Shown: in pieces, positions 48,986 to 61,205 of the stretch
Layout of the letters: each line of letters starts with the position of its first letter
Numbering within the stretch: the first letter of the stretch is position 1
Assembly (NCBI GenBank): GCA_026874595.1
Contig: CM049316.1
Span: 23,399,839 to 23,463,838, forward strand
DNA length: 64,000 nucleotides
Origin: Sipunculus nudus
Lineage: Eukaryota > Annelida > Sipuncula > Golfingiida > Sipunculidae
Direction of reading: 5' to 3'
Program-made: the position numbers and the translations under genes
The notes under the pieces: generated by a model
Databases searched by the model: none
The model's input: the letters and a program-made list of their open reading frames with translations, nothing else
Told to the model about the DNA's origin: nothing

Positions 48986-50456
48986 CTGAGTAATCTATTT
49001 CGTCTGTTAGAGTGCAATAACGTTTCATCTTTCGTCTTTGATATCAGTTGCAGGGGTTTTGAAGTCGTATGTCAGTCGCAAAGAATACTCATGGTATGTT
49101 TAAACTGTCAAAATGACAAGCAGATGGTTTACTGAGGTAAGACGGCGTTGGTTGATAGGGGTAGAGTTCTAACGATACAGTGATGTAGTCTTACTTGATT
49201 AGTACAAGTAACTGACAAGGGACGCAAAATTGTGATTCAATGTACTGTATGATAATTTTATGATGTACACCAATATATGCAAACATCAAAGAAGAAATGG
49301 TAGTTAAGGACGTGACGATGTACCGAAAAGTTCCCTGTTGGGTCAGCCGCTGCGAGTAGTATCACCATGCAGAGATGTACTCTAACGCTTGAAGTTGTGT
49401 TGTATCTATGTGCGTACACTTGGTAAAAGACAGCCGGGTTCGGTGAAAATATAATAGAGAGAACGGGTTCTATGAATCCCTGCGTAAAAAGAGACTTCCC
49501 TGTATTTATGGACCGAGTTCGAGAACCGCCAGGATATATTTTGTGCAGATTTAAGTATCAGGATTTAATGTGATGACAGCATGCACGTCCTTTTCTTATT
49601 TTTTATATACATCATATAGCGGATGTTTTGCTCCCTCTGACATTGGAAGTCTACCGAAATGCTAGAGAGGAATTAAAGCATGTAATATCAAAAATCACTC
49701 TGTACATCTTAGCATTGGAAAAATATTTTTCTCATTTTGTCAACGGCCCACATTACTTTACCGATATACAATAAACCATACCAACCATTCCATACGTTTG
49801 TGTTATTTCTAACAAACACCCGCGACGTGCAGAAAAGATTCTGTTATAGATTAAAAACCTCCCAGTACGTTTCTTGAATTTTCTGCCACAAAAAAGTCTT
49901 CCACATTTTTGTGATTGACATCCTGTATCGTGCGAGGGAAAATGAATTACTACAACGTGGCGACTACCACGGAGAAGGGCAGCCACATTGTTTTATACAT
50001 TCACATAAAATCTTTTGGAATTATTCCTCATGAAAGCATGATCAACGCTCGGAACAACCATATCGTTGTAATGGGATAAATGGCATTGTTGTGCTATTTT
50101 TCGTATCATGGGTTCAAGGCTCAAAGTTGGTTCAATATAAGTGCCATCTGAGTTGTAAATCTGAATTTATTTTATTTTATTATATCCTATGGTGACTACA
50201 TTATGAAAAGTACTGATTGATGGTTGAAACAATAAGAATATCCGGAAAATTGCGCTTTAATAAAACCGTGTCAAAGTGCCAATTGCGTGCTGAAAGAATC
50301 AACAATACCTTACCTCATACTAGTCTCAGGATCATGAGATTAGTACCATTTTATTCCATTTTTAATCCCTATAAAGACAGGAATACGTTTTGGTGGTTTC
50401 TATTCAAGAAAAATCTAAAAAAAAGTCTAATAAATCCAAAAAAAAGTTACTTATGG
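48292..50456. other. Non-coding interval
   Basis: Contains a (TA)n tract at 48923-48984. The minus-strand frame at 49753-49986 starts at GTG and shows no known motif. A donor-like gaggtaag at 49133 on the plus strand has no open exon before it. Nothing else recognised. Confidence 0.45.
48923..48984. repeat. (TA)n microsatellite
   Basis: AT alternation with two TTTATA interruptions. Confidence 0.95.
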
Positions 50457-51416
50457 GTCATGACGCTCAGCTGCCTAAGAAGACAATGAGGTAAGGATTT
50501 TGGTACATTTAGTATGTCGACTTCCCCAGTCCACTGTAGCATGTCTTCAAAATCAGCCAGAAGAAGAGTTTCATGATAATATGTCCTGCCATTCTCATAA
50601 ACTAGCCTTTTTGTTTGCAGTCAGCTGAGCTTAAATGACCATGCACATTTTTGAAAACAAGACAAGATTCGAGGCCCAACAGTTAAGTTCTATACCTTGT
50701 CTGACTGTCTGGGTGCTTAAATGTTTTATAGTTCAATATAATAATATAGTTCACCATGACCTAATTTCAGGTTCCCATGGAGATTGCCCAAAATCTTTTG
50801 GCCGGTAGCACGCGAAATATCGGTAACCGTGAGCTTATATCAGGTTTCCATGCAGATAAGCCACCGACCTTCCTTGATGTACAGTTAGAGCATTTTAGGT
50901 GTACCGGTCACGGATTGCTACATTTGAATATCTCAAAATAAAATAAAAATTTGCAAACATTTATAACATAAAAGTGGCAACACTGTTCTTTAGGAACTGA
51001 GGAAATACTCCATGGTCAAGATAGAAAGAACCATGGCAATCAATGGTAATTCGACGTGTCCAATCAGATTTTCTATGGACTTCAGTGGGTGTAACAGAAG
51101 CAGATTATAGGCCTAGCCGATACAATTTGTTCCTCGTTTGACTGACTGGATGCTCAAAATCATGTTTTCAGCCTGTCGTTTTACCCAGAAATATAGGTCA
51201 GCATGACATGATTTCAAGTCTACAAAGAGTCTGCCCTATGACCTCCCAGGATGTACAATAAGAAGTTTCTAGTTCTAACGGTAATGATTTGTGTCCTGAT
51301 AAAGGAAGAACTGTTTCACGTGAAAGACTCAAAAATAGAGAAAAATGCGTAAACATTAGAAATGAATACAGGGCTCGCAAAATGTAGGTCAGCATGACCT
51401 AGTGTCAAGTTTCAAA

Positions 51417-51750
51417 GGAGACTGACATAGGACCTTCCTGGATGTACAGTTAGAAGTTTCTAGGTCTAACGGGTTACGATTTGGTTCCTGTTGACGGACG
51501 AACTGGTTCACCTGAAGGTTTCAAAAATAGAAAAAAAAACAACATAAATATAAGAAAAAATATAGGTGGCGCCACCAGTCTTCAGAAAATTGTGAAACAC
51601 TCCCTGATCTATATGCATGGAAAGAATAATGGCATTCAATGCACTAATTATTCTGATACTTGAGGTTTTGTATCAATTTTTAAATTATTCGGGGGAGGAG
51701 GTACTTTCAAGCCCCATAGCTCGGAGGATACGGGTAAGAGTGACCTAATT
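51417..51750. repeat. 334-bp tandem duplication, copy 1
   Basis: Begins ggagactgacataggacc and ends gagtgacctaatt. Contains ataggtggcgccaccagtc at about 51561. Differs from the next copy only at scattered bases and in an A-rich stretch. Confidence 0.9.
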
Positions 51751-52086
51751 GGAGACTGACATAGGACCTTCCTGGATGTACAGTTAGAAGTTTGTAGGTC
51801 TAACGGGTTACGATTTGGTTCCTGTTGACGGACGAACTGGTTCACCTGAAGGTCTCAAAAATAGAGAAAAAAAAACCCCATAAAAATAAGAAAAAATATA
51901 GGTGGCGCCACCAGTCTTCAGAAAATTGTGAAACACTCCCTGATCTATATGCATGGAAAGAATAATGGCATTCAATGCACTAATTATTCTGATACTTGAG
52001 GTTTTGTATCAATTTTTTAATTATTCGGGGGAGGAGGTACTTTCAAGCCCCATAGCTCGGAGGATACGGGTAAGAGTGACCTAATT
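51751..52086. repeat. 334-bp tandem duplication, copy 2
   Basis: Directly follows copy 1 with the same start and end words. It has gtttgtagg for gtttctagg and a different A/C-rich stretch near 51868. High identity implies a recent duplication. Confidence 0.9.
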
Positions 52087-52292
52087 TTAGGTTTCTAAGG
52101 AGATTTTTTATGTGTTTTTCAGTGAGAAGTTTCTAGGTCAAGCGATTAGGATTTGTGCCCTGTTAATGGGCAGACAGACGGACTGACGGACAACGGACAA
52201 AGACTGATCGCTATAGCTCAGATGATTTCCAGTCAGCTGAGCTAAAAACATGACACTTCAGGTGTACAGGGAGTTTTTTATGGACCTCCATG

Positions 52293-53320
52293 GATTTCAC
52301 TTAAGGGTTTTTAGGTCTAACGGTTACGATTTGTGCCCTGTTAACTAAAAAAAACGAACGGCCGGTCGGACGGACAGACGACGGACAAAAAGTATTCTTG
52401 AAAAAAAGCTTCATTGACATTACTTTAATCAGTTCATAAAGTTTTACCTGTGTCATTAACATGTCAATTAGAAAATTATTGACTGTAGTTCAGCATCGGG
52501 CGGTATAGGTGCCTTTACCTGACACTTGATTTTATTGCAGTTATCATAAGATGTGAGGAGAGAATTTCAATGAATGACAAATTATTATGACCGTGTTGAG
52601 CACTTTTTGCATTATGGGAATATTTTCGTATACCAATTAGTCATCGAGTAGACACCTTTGATCTATAGTATATAGAAGGCCCACTGGAACATTTCCAACT
52701 AAATTTATAAAGAACCGTTTGCGGCTTTCACTTTTAACCTATATAATTATTCCTAACCAAATAAGATGTCTAAATAATCTATCAAAATCAGTTTTAGGCA
52801 CGTTTAACAAAATATCGAAAAATATCGATATTTGCAAACTGTATCCCGATAGGCAATATGCGAATCACCGTATCGCTATATACCGATAAATCTCTCGCAC
52901 CCCTAATGAAGATTGGTCACTACAACTCCTCACTGCAAATATAAGGTGTTGTTTTGGCGCCTAGCCCCGCCCCGCATATGCCAGCTATTAGCCCCGCATG
53001 CGCCCAGCAGGTAAAATGTTTTGGCCAGCTCCTCTCCCCGAAAAATCATGGAATAGTCGATATGAACCTTGCAGTTCGCGGGGATGGTTAGGGTCGCGCA
53101 GGGTTCTAATACAGACATCCCCCCTAAAATATTGACATATTTTACAGACCGAGGGATTTGCGTCCTTACATCAACAAATACGTTGCCTGTTTTATTTCTT
53201 GTTTTCCAGTGTAATTTCAATGCATATTCGTCGTCCCCACTGCCAAGCTCTCTGTTCCCTCTTTCCCCTTTCTCTTATATAAATACATGCACTAGTGTGT
53301 AATATATGTTATATATATAT
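52293..53320. repeat. ~1.03-kb segmental duplication, copy 1
   Basis: Runs from gatttcacttaag through ggttacgatttgtgccctg, cagcatcgggcggtatagg, ggcacgtttaacaaaata, the GC-rich hAT-like terminus and ccagtgta.ttc to ataaatacatgcactagtg. The same landmarks occur in the same order at 55428-56484. Copy 1 has more sequence around 52680-52790. Confidence 0.85.
52962..53108. mobile_element. hAT-like GC-rich terminus fragment
   Basis: From tagccccgccccgc to gcgcagggttcta. The last part is an inverted variant of the terminus TAGGGCCCTGCGCGGG seen in the complete element at 56871-58386. No matching target duplication on the two sides, so it is a fragment. The minus-strand frame over it is not a gene. 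Confidence 0.5.
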
Positions 53321-53341
53321 ACTTGACTTGTATACATATAT

Positions 53342-53386
<45 letters not shown>

Positions 53387-54354
53387 ACAAAACCTTTAGA
53401 GATAAACAATACATAGATAGTGCTCCCAACATATATGTCCCTTATGCTTATCGTAAAGCTGCGCATACTCCCTGAAATTTTGCATGAACACAGATTTAGA
53501 CATAGTTAATAGTTCATATATAACCTTGACCAGGTACCTCTATACAAGAGCTTCTCCATCAAACAATATCATGAATGAAATAGCTTACATCCCCGGCTTA
53601 AATAAATATAACAATAAAACAACTCTAAACAACCCTTATGCCTTCTATGTGCATTCTTCTATACTTGAATATAAAAAAACAAAACTCGAGAATAAAGGGA
53701 TCAATTTCTATTATTTATGTATAGCAAGAGCTGCATGTTCCACCTGGAGCATAGTCTTTGTTCACCACGTTTCACACCTTTCATTTGACAAACATAGTGT
53801 CGTCAGTTTAACTCTAGTCAGTGATTACTAGCTATATTACTGAAAGGGGGGACGGCACATCATTACAGAGGAGGTCCAGTTCTGGGCCCAGGAAGTGTAC
53901 ACAGAGATATATATTAAATCAGCATGGCTTCTTTATAGCATTATACTGTACCAATGCAGCGCTCTAAACCGTGCATCTGTGATATTTTGCCCGTCCATGA
54001 GGAAGACATTTCAGGCTTATGTAAATCTATGTCCATCTATATCTGGTGAGAAAGCCAGATGCAGTGGCCATTATAAGGTAACAGGTAATCATAACAGTGC
54101 TCCACGCTCAGCCATGTTATGTCACATGTGAAACTGCCAACAAAAATAGGCCTACAGTGCTGAGCAGTCTAAATGTACAACACTGTAAGGAGGTGCATTT
54201 GTATAATATCATGACCAGTGTTAACTGGAAAGATGAATCTGTCTCAAAATTAATATAATGTAAATTTCACAAGTTCATTCTAACAATCTTTCTTCAGAAA
54301 ATGAAATAGTTGAAAGATCACGAACAGACAAGTGTATCACATTGGTAGATGTAA
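53321..54354. other. Non-coding interval
   Basis: (TA)n at 53347-53384. An ATG-started 115-codon plus frame at 53484-53831 shows no motif I know and no splice or promoter support. The rest has nothing recognisable. Confidence 0.4.
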
Positions 54355-54404
54355 CCATCTCCTCACTTGTAATATATAAATCATGTGCAAAAATATATCA
54401 TTTT

Positions 54405-54509
54405 CTCCGCCCCGTAGTGAAAATGTTTTTGCCCGCCCCGCAAAATCATGAAAAAGTCGGTTCGTAACCCGCAGCCCGAGGGGCGGGTTAGGGCCCGCGC
54501 AGAGCTCTA
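54405..54509. mobile_element. hAT-like GC-rich terminus fragment
   Basis: ctccgccccg, gcccgccccgcaaaatcatg and ggcgggttagggcccgcgc, ending agagctcta: a third variant of the GC-rich terminus, same orientation as at 53108. Confidence 0.5.
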
Positions 54510-54584
54510 ATACAAACCCCACACACACTCTCTCTCTGTCTAAATCTGTCTCTCTGTCTGTCTCTCTTTCTCCGTATATATGTA

Positions 54585-54623
<39 letters not shown>

Positions 54624-55235
54624 ACATTTAACAGACCGGGGGATTTGCTTCCCTTCATGATCAAATGTGTATTTACTCATCAGATTTTACCCGAGTAATA
54701 CTCTTCTGCAAACCAAGATTTTTTCTGCTTGTTCTCCAGTGTACTTAATACACTCTATCTATCTCTCACACATGAACGCATGCACTAGATCGTTCATATA
54801 TCTACATACACCATTTTTTTCACTCCATCTAGTGGACTAGTCCAGACTTGTTAACTACCACCTGCCGCCTGTCATATGTACCTAGATACATCGACCTTAG
54901 GTATACCAACGTGCTGTAAGCTTCCATGCAAGTAATGTCACATAGGTGCGTTATATACATAAAATCATTAACTTTCTTTTTTAATATGTATTCGCAATTT
55001 TAATGGAAGATTTCACCCCGTCATATAAGTCTGCATATAAGGCTTGTGCCCAACACATGGCGTGTTACTAGATGATTCAGGTGATATTTGTATAGTAATT
55101 TACGCCCCTGGATAATACAAGTGACAAATGAGCCTATAAATCAATCAAAAACCCCTCGCGGATTATACACTGTAGACTGGGGTTGGGGTTTTCTTTCAAA
55201 ATAGCGAGTTTCGCGAAAGGGAAATAACTGTTTAT
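54510..55235. other. Repeat-rich interval, partial copy of the duplicated flank
   Basis: CT microsatellite at 54524-54575 and (TA)n near 54577-54620. Then acagaccgggggatttgc and, at 54845-54900, agacttgttaactaccacc and cctagatacatcga. These words also follow the duplicated blocks near 56300 and 56530 and recur near 63760 and 63920. Confidence 0.5.
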
Positions 55236-55440
55236 TTTAATGAAGGCTTACACCATATCGGAAGATGTCTCTTAATATTAATGTAGGCTTACACCATATC
55301 GTAAGAAGTCTCTATATATTAATGTAGGCTTACACCATATCCTAAGAAGTCTCTATATATTAATGTAAGCTTACACCATATCGTAAAATATCTCTATTTT
55401 TTAATGAAAGCTAACACCATATCCTAAGATTTCACTTAAG
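55236..55440. repeat. 41-bp minisatellite, 5 copies
   Basis: The word gcttacaccatatc (last copy gctaacaccatatc) recurs at 55246, 55287, 55328, 55369 and 55410, exactly 41 bp apart each time. It directly precedes segmental duplication copy 2. Confidence 0.93.
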
Positions 55441-56484
55441 AGGTTTTAGGTCAAACGGTTACGATTTGTGCCCTGTTAACGAAAAAATCGTGCGGCCGGT
55501 CGGACTGACAGACGACGAACAAAAAGTATTCGCACGAGCTTAATTACAAAGAGTATTCGCACAAGCTTAATTGACATTACTTAAATCAGTTCTCAGTCTT
55601 ACCTGTGTCATTAAATTGTCAAATTAGAAAATTAGGGCCTGTAGTACAGCATCGGGCGGTATAGGTGACTATACAAGACACTTGATCATAATCATAAGAT
55701 GTAAAAAGAGAATTTTAATGAATTACCAATTATTATAACCATGTTGAGCACCTTTTGCATATAGGAATATTTTCATATACCAATACGTCATCAATCAGAC
55801 ACCTTTGATCTATAGTATATATATATAACGCCTTAAAAAATAGTTTTAGGCACGTTTAACAAAATAAAAAAAAAATCGATATTTGAAAACTCTATCCCGA
55901 TAGGCGATATGATCACCGTATCGCGATACACCGATAAATATCTCGCACCACAATTAAGATTGGTCATTACAAAAATGAAACTGTCTCATATTTAAGAGGA
56001 ATTAGGCTTAGCAAGTTCAATACATAAATCTGTCTACAGAAAGTGAAATAACTGAAAGAGCATATTGATGAATAAAATTTTGGTAAATGGAACCATCTCC
56101 TCACTGCAAATATATGATGTTGTTTTGGGGCCTAGCCCCGCCCCGCATTTGCCAGCTATTAGCCCGCATGCGCCCTCCTCTCCCCGCAAAATCATGGAAA
56201 AGTCGGTTTGAACCTTGCAGCTCGCGGGGTAGGTTACGGTCGCGTAGTGTTCTAAAACAGCCCCCCCCCCCCCCACCTAAAAAAAGTCAATATTTTACAG
56301 ACCGGTGGATCTGCGTCCTTACAACAACAAATACGTTGACTGTTTTTCTTCTTGTTTTCCAGTGTACTTCCAATACACATTCGTCGTCCCTATACTGCCA
56401 AGCTCTCTGTTCCCTCTTTCCCCTTTCTCTTATATAAATACATGCACTAGTGTGTAATATATGTTATATATATATATATATATC
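55428..56484. repeat. ~1.05-kb segmental duplication, copy 2
   Basis: Same landmark order as 52293-53320, direct orientation, about 3.1 kb apart. Diverged by many substitutions and indels, including a duplicated agtattcgcac(g/a)agctta at 55526/55557 that copy 1 lacks. Confidence 0.85.
56112..56254. mobile_element. hAT-like GC-rich terminus fragment
   Basis: Counterpart of 52962-53108 within segmental duplication copy 2: tagccccgccccgcatttgcc through ggtcgcgtagtgttcta. A 13-C run follows at about 56262-56274. Confidence 0.5.
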
Positions 56485-56870
56485 TTCATTAAATCAAGAA
56501 TGTACTCTAACTGATGTGTTGACAAGTCTAGACTTGTTAACTTCCACATGTCGCCTGATTTGTGTACCTTGATACATCGCCCAAATAGGGAAAATGTGGT
56601 TAATGCTTGAAGGCACATAATGTCATATAGGCGCTTAAGTACACACACAGTCTGAGTAAACATGACATGTTAATTGATCCAGGTGCCCTCTATATATAAT
56701 AGTCAAAAGCCCGTGATAGGAGCCTATAAATCAATCCAAAAACCCTCGCGCATTGTATACTGCAGGCTGTGATTGACTTTGCGTTCGAGTAATATTCAAA
56801 TGCGCGACTTTTGCGGAAGGGAAATAATCCCGAAAATGAAACCTTCGCGAGAAAGACACGTCATCTACAC
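56485..56870. other. Repeat-derived flank and hAT target
   Basis: Contains agacttgttaacttccac and cctgatttgtgtacc, shared with 54.85 and 63.92 kb. Then comes a CG-rich dispersed word set (aaccctcgcg, ttgcggaaggg, cttcgcgagaaag) that also appears at 55150 and 58590. The hAT-like element at 56871 inserted into this repeat. Confidence 0.45.
56863..56870. repeat. Target site duplication, left (ATCTACAC)
   Basis: 8 bp, identical to 58387-58394 on the other side of the element. Confidence 0.88.
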
Positions 56871-58386
56871 TAGGGCCCCGCGCGGGGCGGGTTTTGACCC
56901 GAAGCCCGCGGTCCCCCGCGAGCCCCCGCATAGGAATCTATGCGGGCCGGGGCGGGCTACATCTAAGAAAGTGCGGCGCGGGGCGGACCGAAATGAAGTC
57001 TGTGCGGGTTGGGGCGGGCTGCGGGTTGATGATCTGGCAGTCCAGTAAAGCATGAATATAAAATTATACTTTTAAAAAACCTATCAAATGGAGAAATTGG
57101 TATTTTTGTATAAAATGTTTTCAGTTGTCGTAAAAATAGTAATATGATAAGATAATTTTGAAAAAAAAAATTATTCCTGTTAACCCCTTACACTGACTAA
57201 CAGTTTTAACAACACTATGCAAATGTGACTTTTCTAGGTATAACGTCAATTCGTTATACAAAATAGATGATGCATCCTTAACCTGAAATTTACACTTAAA
57301 ACAATTGTCCTTGCAATGGGAGCTGGTCATTACTTTGTATAAAGTTACCTGGTCCGATGTTGTATATGGACTGTAACCCTGTAATTGTGTCATGTCTCAC
57401 ATATTATATAATATGACTGGGAGTGAAGCAAGGGCTTGAATACCTTTGATCTTGGAATAGGCAGTGTGTGGCTACAGCTTGCTCTGTAGGTGACTCAATT
57501 GACCTGGAACTGCACAAAGCCTAAGGTGGACTCCTTATCTAATTGTAACTCCATGTGCTGTCTAATTGTAACTGACATTGACCACTGGCTGGTCAAATCC
57601 CTGTTTGGTCACAGCATAATGTGTTGATGATTGCTATAAGAAACAAGGCTCTGGCCATGTCTAGATCTCAATGAACGTCCTGAACCTAAAGCCACATCAG
57701 TTAGATTACCCCTTTACTCCCTTGACCTGATTGGTATCAGTTTCAGCTAATTAGCAGATTATGACTGAAAAAAAAATTAACCAGCAACACATCTCAGTAG
57801 TTTGATGGCTTGTGATTAGCCAATACTATTTTAAAGGGTAAATTTGGGTAGTGAGTACACATACTTTGAAGAAGTCTATTTTTTTTCTTTACTTTTTTTT
57901 ATTTATAAAACCAAGTAGAAACCGACACAATAAACCAAAGCTTTGTTAATTTCCCCTGTAAAATATGAAAACATATTTAAGGTGTGTTATATTATTATTT
58001 TTATATTAAATCCATTAAACCAATCAAACATGTCTTTAAAAATATTTCATGAATTATGGTTTGAATTAGTGCAAAAATTATTCAAAATAATTTTTCATTC
58101 CAATCATCAAACATTTCATATATATTTATAATAAGCGTGTCTTATATATGTGCTGTAAAATGTCTTGATATGTAAAACTTTGGATCCGAAAACTATTTTT
58201 AATTATTTGCGGGCTACACTGCGGGCGTGAAACTTGAAAAATGCGGGGCGGGTGCGGGCTATAAGAAAATTTTGCGGGGCGGGTGCGGGCTGAAAGAATC
58301 AAAGTAATCGCGGGGCGGGCTGGGGGCTGACAGGGCATAATGCGGGGCGGGTGCGGGTTCAATTTGTCAGCCCGCGCAGGGCCCTA
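56871..58386. mobile_element. hAT-like non-autonomous transposon, complete (1516 bp)
   Basis: The left end TAGGGCCCCGCGCGGG and the right end (reverse complement) TAGGGCCCTGCGCGGG form a 16-bp terminal inverted repeat with one mismatch. They are flanked by a perfect 8-bp duplication, ATCTACAC. An 8-bp duplication with a YAGGG-type terminus fits the hAT superfamily. Both subterminal zones are packed with gcggggcggg / gcgggc words (56880-57040 and 58208-58375), as expected for transposase-binding arrays. The interior has no transposase; the minus frame at 57121-57393 (90 codons) is unrecognised. It is therefore non-autonomous. The duplication is unmutated, suggesting a fairly recent insertion. 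Confidence 0.85.
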
Positions 58387-58394
58387 ATCTACAC
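58387..58394. repeat. Target site duplication, right (ATCTACAC)
   Basis: Immediately follows the right terminus gcgcagggcccta. Identical to 56863-56870. Confidence 0.88.
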
Positions 58395-59330
58395 AACTCA
58401 GCTTCATTGGCATTTTATCTTATACACGCAGCTAAGCGTGTAGATTTATTTAATAATCAATGTGATAATGATACTGCATGATAAGATCGCGAAAATGGAA
58501 AAATAAAAGTGAAAATCGAGAATTATTCGCCCTACGAGGAAAAGTCACACACGGTATCTTAGGTCTGGTGTAGATGCTTTGTTGTCTTTTTGTTTGCGAG
58601 GGTTTCAAATTCGCGGTATAGGCGAAATGAAAATTATCGCGAAAATAAAACCTTTGCGAATAAGAGTCCCATCGTGATAGACAAATTGAACAGAAAAAGA
58701 TTGATATACAAATATGACTGATAATACTATAATGGTATTATAAATTATGTCGGATCTTTCAAATAATCTGTCATTGAGGAACAATAATGAACAACAGTAT
58801 ACTGTCCGTCTTTGATCCGTTTGCAATGATGTCCTCAGATATAACACAGACGCAATGTTATGATAACGCGATATTACGCTGAGCGCAGGTCTATAAACGC
58901 ATTTCAAAGGTGCGTATGCAGTGACGTTAGGTATGTGTATAAACGTATGAGGATGCAGCACATTTCGATCGCTCATGGTAAAGATTGAAAAAGCATTCTC
59001 ATGGTAACTGACGGGGAAATTCCAAGCTTTGATGTCAGTGATTAAGTATTCCTTTGGCAGATGAAATCTCTACCGCATACGCATACGGATGAATTAAATC
59101 ATGTTTTTTTTTGTCCCAGCTGCTCATCATAATGCTTACCGAATACGCAAATGTGGAATGCTAGCTGTAAATATTATACGACACATCTGCGCTGGATTCA
59201 GGAATATAAGATTATGTTCTAACTTTTACGTCTGAGAGAAGCATTTCTGTGTTTGTGGTATTGAAAATTTAAGGCGGAGAAGTAATAGCAAATTCCATAA
59301 CTTCCGTAAAATGGCCAGCTATTCCCATAA
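58395..59330. other. Non-coding interval with a CG-rich dispersed repeat
   Basis: 58480-58670 continues the repeat interrupted by the hAT-like element (tcgcgaaaatgg, ttgcgagggtttcaaattcg, atcgcgaaaataaaacc). The rest has no recognisable feature. Confidence 0.4.
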
Positions 59331-59334
59331 AATC

Positions 59335-60035
59335 TAGCATATTTGTTTGAAGTAAGCTGAGCTGAAAAGACCATGCGCACATTTTTAAAGACAAAAAGAT
59401 TCTAGGTCCAACAGTAGAGTTCTGTACCTTGTCCGACTGTCTGGGTGCTTAAATGTTTTATAGTTCAATATAATAACATAGTTCACCATGACCTAATTTC
59501 AGGTTTACGTGGAGATTCACCAAAATGGTTTGGATGGCAGCACGCAAAATAAGGTAACCATGAGCAAATCTCAGGTTTCCATGGAGATTGGTCAAGACGT
59601 CGCTGTATATTTCATTGGGTCATTCTAGGGCTAGCAGAAACAATTTGTGCCAATCTGATTTCCTTGGTGCTAAAAGTCATAGTTCACAGAATTTAGGTCA
59701 CCATAAGCTAATTTCAGGTTTCTATGCAGATAAGCCAATACCTCCCTTAATGTACAGTTAGAAATTTCAGGTTTACCGGTCACGGACTGCTTCATTTGAA
59801 TATCTCAAACAATGTGGCAAACATTTAAAAGATAAAAGTGGCGCTGCAGTTCTTTTGGAACTGAGAAAATACTCCATGGTACAGATAGAAAGAATCATGG
59901 CAATCAGTGGTAATTTCACGTTCCTAATTAGATTTTTATGGACCTCAATGGGTGTAAAGGTAGGAGATTCTAGGCCTAGCTAATACAATTTTCTCCCCGC
60001 TATAGCTCAGTTGTCTTTCAATAAGGTGAGCTAAA
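59335..60035. mobile_element. Dispersed tandem-core element, copy D
   Basis: Direct-orientation relative of 50610-51130: gtagagttctgtaccttgtc, tgtctgggtgcttaaatg, tagttcaatataataacata, gcagcacgcaaaat, aaaagtggcgctgcagttct and actccatggta. Ends ctatagctcagttgtctttc, then aaggtgagctaaaa (about 60030). It has about 100 bp that the 50.6-kb copy lacks. Confidence 0.6.
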
Positions 60036-60906
60036 ACAGTTAAAACGCGTCAATTGTATAATATAGCAAGCTACTTAAATGCCCACTTTGTACATAACTA
60101 GCTCTAACTTCTTCTTTGTTAATTATCAAAAATTGTAATTAGATAAAAAAAATCTAAATTCGGATGAAAAAAAAGGTATTTAATTTTTGTTTAATATCCT
60201 TAAATATACCACTCAGTTTGTATACCTGCACTCGCCATTCAAATGTCATGTTATCAAAAGATTGCAACTTTGCTTTAAACTTAATTAAAATATAAGATAT
60301 ATATTTGATCTGATATGAATTTTAATCAATATTTCCCTAACACACTTATCTGGTGTGTCTCTTAATAAATCTTAGTCTGGCGACTATAGGCTAATCGTCG
60401 TGTCTGTTTGTTTGTTTGTTTGTTTGTTTGTTTGTCCGCACGCTACAGGTCGCAATTTTGCAGCAATTGATCTGAAACTTACAGGAAATTGTAAAATCGG
60501 TACCTGTCCAAGCCTATTTTTTTTTGGCCATGATCGGTCCAAGGTGAAAGGTGAAGGTCACGGTTCTTGGCAACCGCTGGCGACTATGTCATGATTACAT
60601 CTTGCACTTGTTATTCAATTTAAATTGAAAACAATGGGCTCGCCTACAGTCTTCAGGAAATGTTGAAAACAGGGGATAGTGTTGAATAATAAATTAATAG
60701 TGCTACAATATACACACTTTTTAATCAATCTTGTCCCCACTTTGCTGTTGATATTTACCCACATTTTGACAATTATTTAAATGTCAATTTTTATTAAATA
60801 GGGTCAAACTTTAATCAATTCTGTTGTAATATGAGATATTAAAAATAATGCGTCACAGTTCCCTCAAATACCAACGAACGGAATAAAGTACATGTACATA
60901 TATAGA

Positions 60907-60974
<68 letters not shown>

Positions 60975-61205
60975 AAAATCCAAGAGGGCATAAGGGCGCA
61001 TTTGATTACAGCTTGAATGTATAGGGCAAAGGCTTTATTTATTTTTAATTTTTTAAGCGAGAATATACCCTGTTAATTAAAACCAATATTGCTAAAAAAA
61101 TTGTTGATATTTTCAATGACAACATGGAGCTGGATAGTTTGTAAAATCCCTGACTATCTTGTAACACACAACAGTGGTTAAAACGAATTAGATGTCTAAC
61201 GAGTG
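60036..61205. other. Non-coding interval with simple repeats
   Basis: A (TGTT)n tract at 60403-60435 sits between two ctggcgactat words (60377 and 60578) in what looks like a short dispersed repeat. A (TA)n tract lies at about 60900-60970. No gene seen. Confidence 0.45.

Larger units (their letters stand above)
50457..52246. mobile_element. Dispersed tandem-core element, copy C (longest)
   Basis: Starts catgacgctcagctg (50459) and ends cagtcagctgagctaaaaa (about 52230-52246), after acggacaaagactgatcg and ctatagctcagatga. Between lie many ~150-170-bp core units. It also contains the 334-bp tandem duplication at 51417-52086 and several ggtggcgccaccagtctt blocks. Outer ends carry inverted GCTCAGCTGA words. 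No coding frame. Confidence 0.55.

Noticed and set aside
49050-49136. Plus-strand exon between ttgcag and gaggtaag
   Set aside because: All three frames contain a stop before the donor.
49753-49986. 77-codon minus-strand ORF
   Set aside because: Starts at GTG with no motif. An alternative frame after an acceptor-like cgatacag reads DVNHKNVEDFFVAENSRN and then stops, but has no partner exon.
52930-53220. 96-codon minus-strand ORF and its plus-strand counterpart at 56087-56437
   Set aside because: Both lie over the duplicated GC-rich hAT-like terminus, and the frame is not conserved between the two copies.
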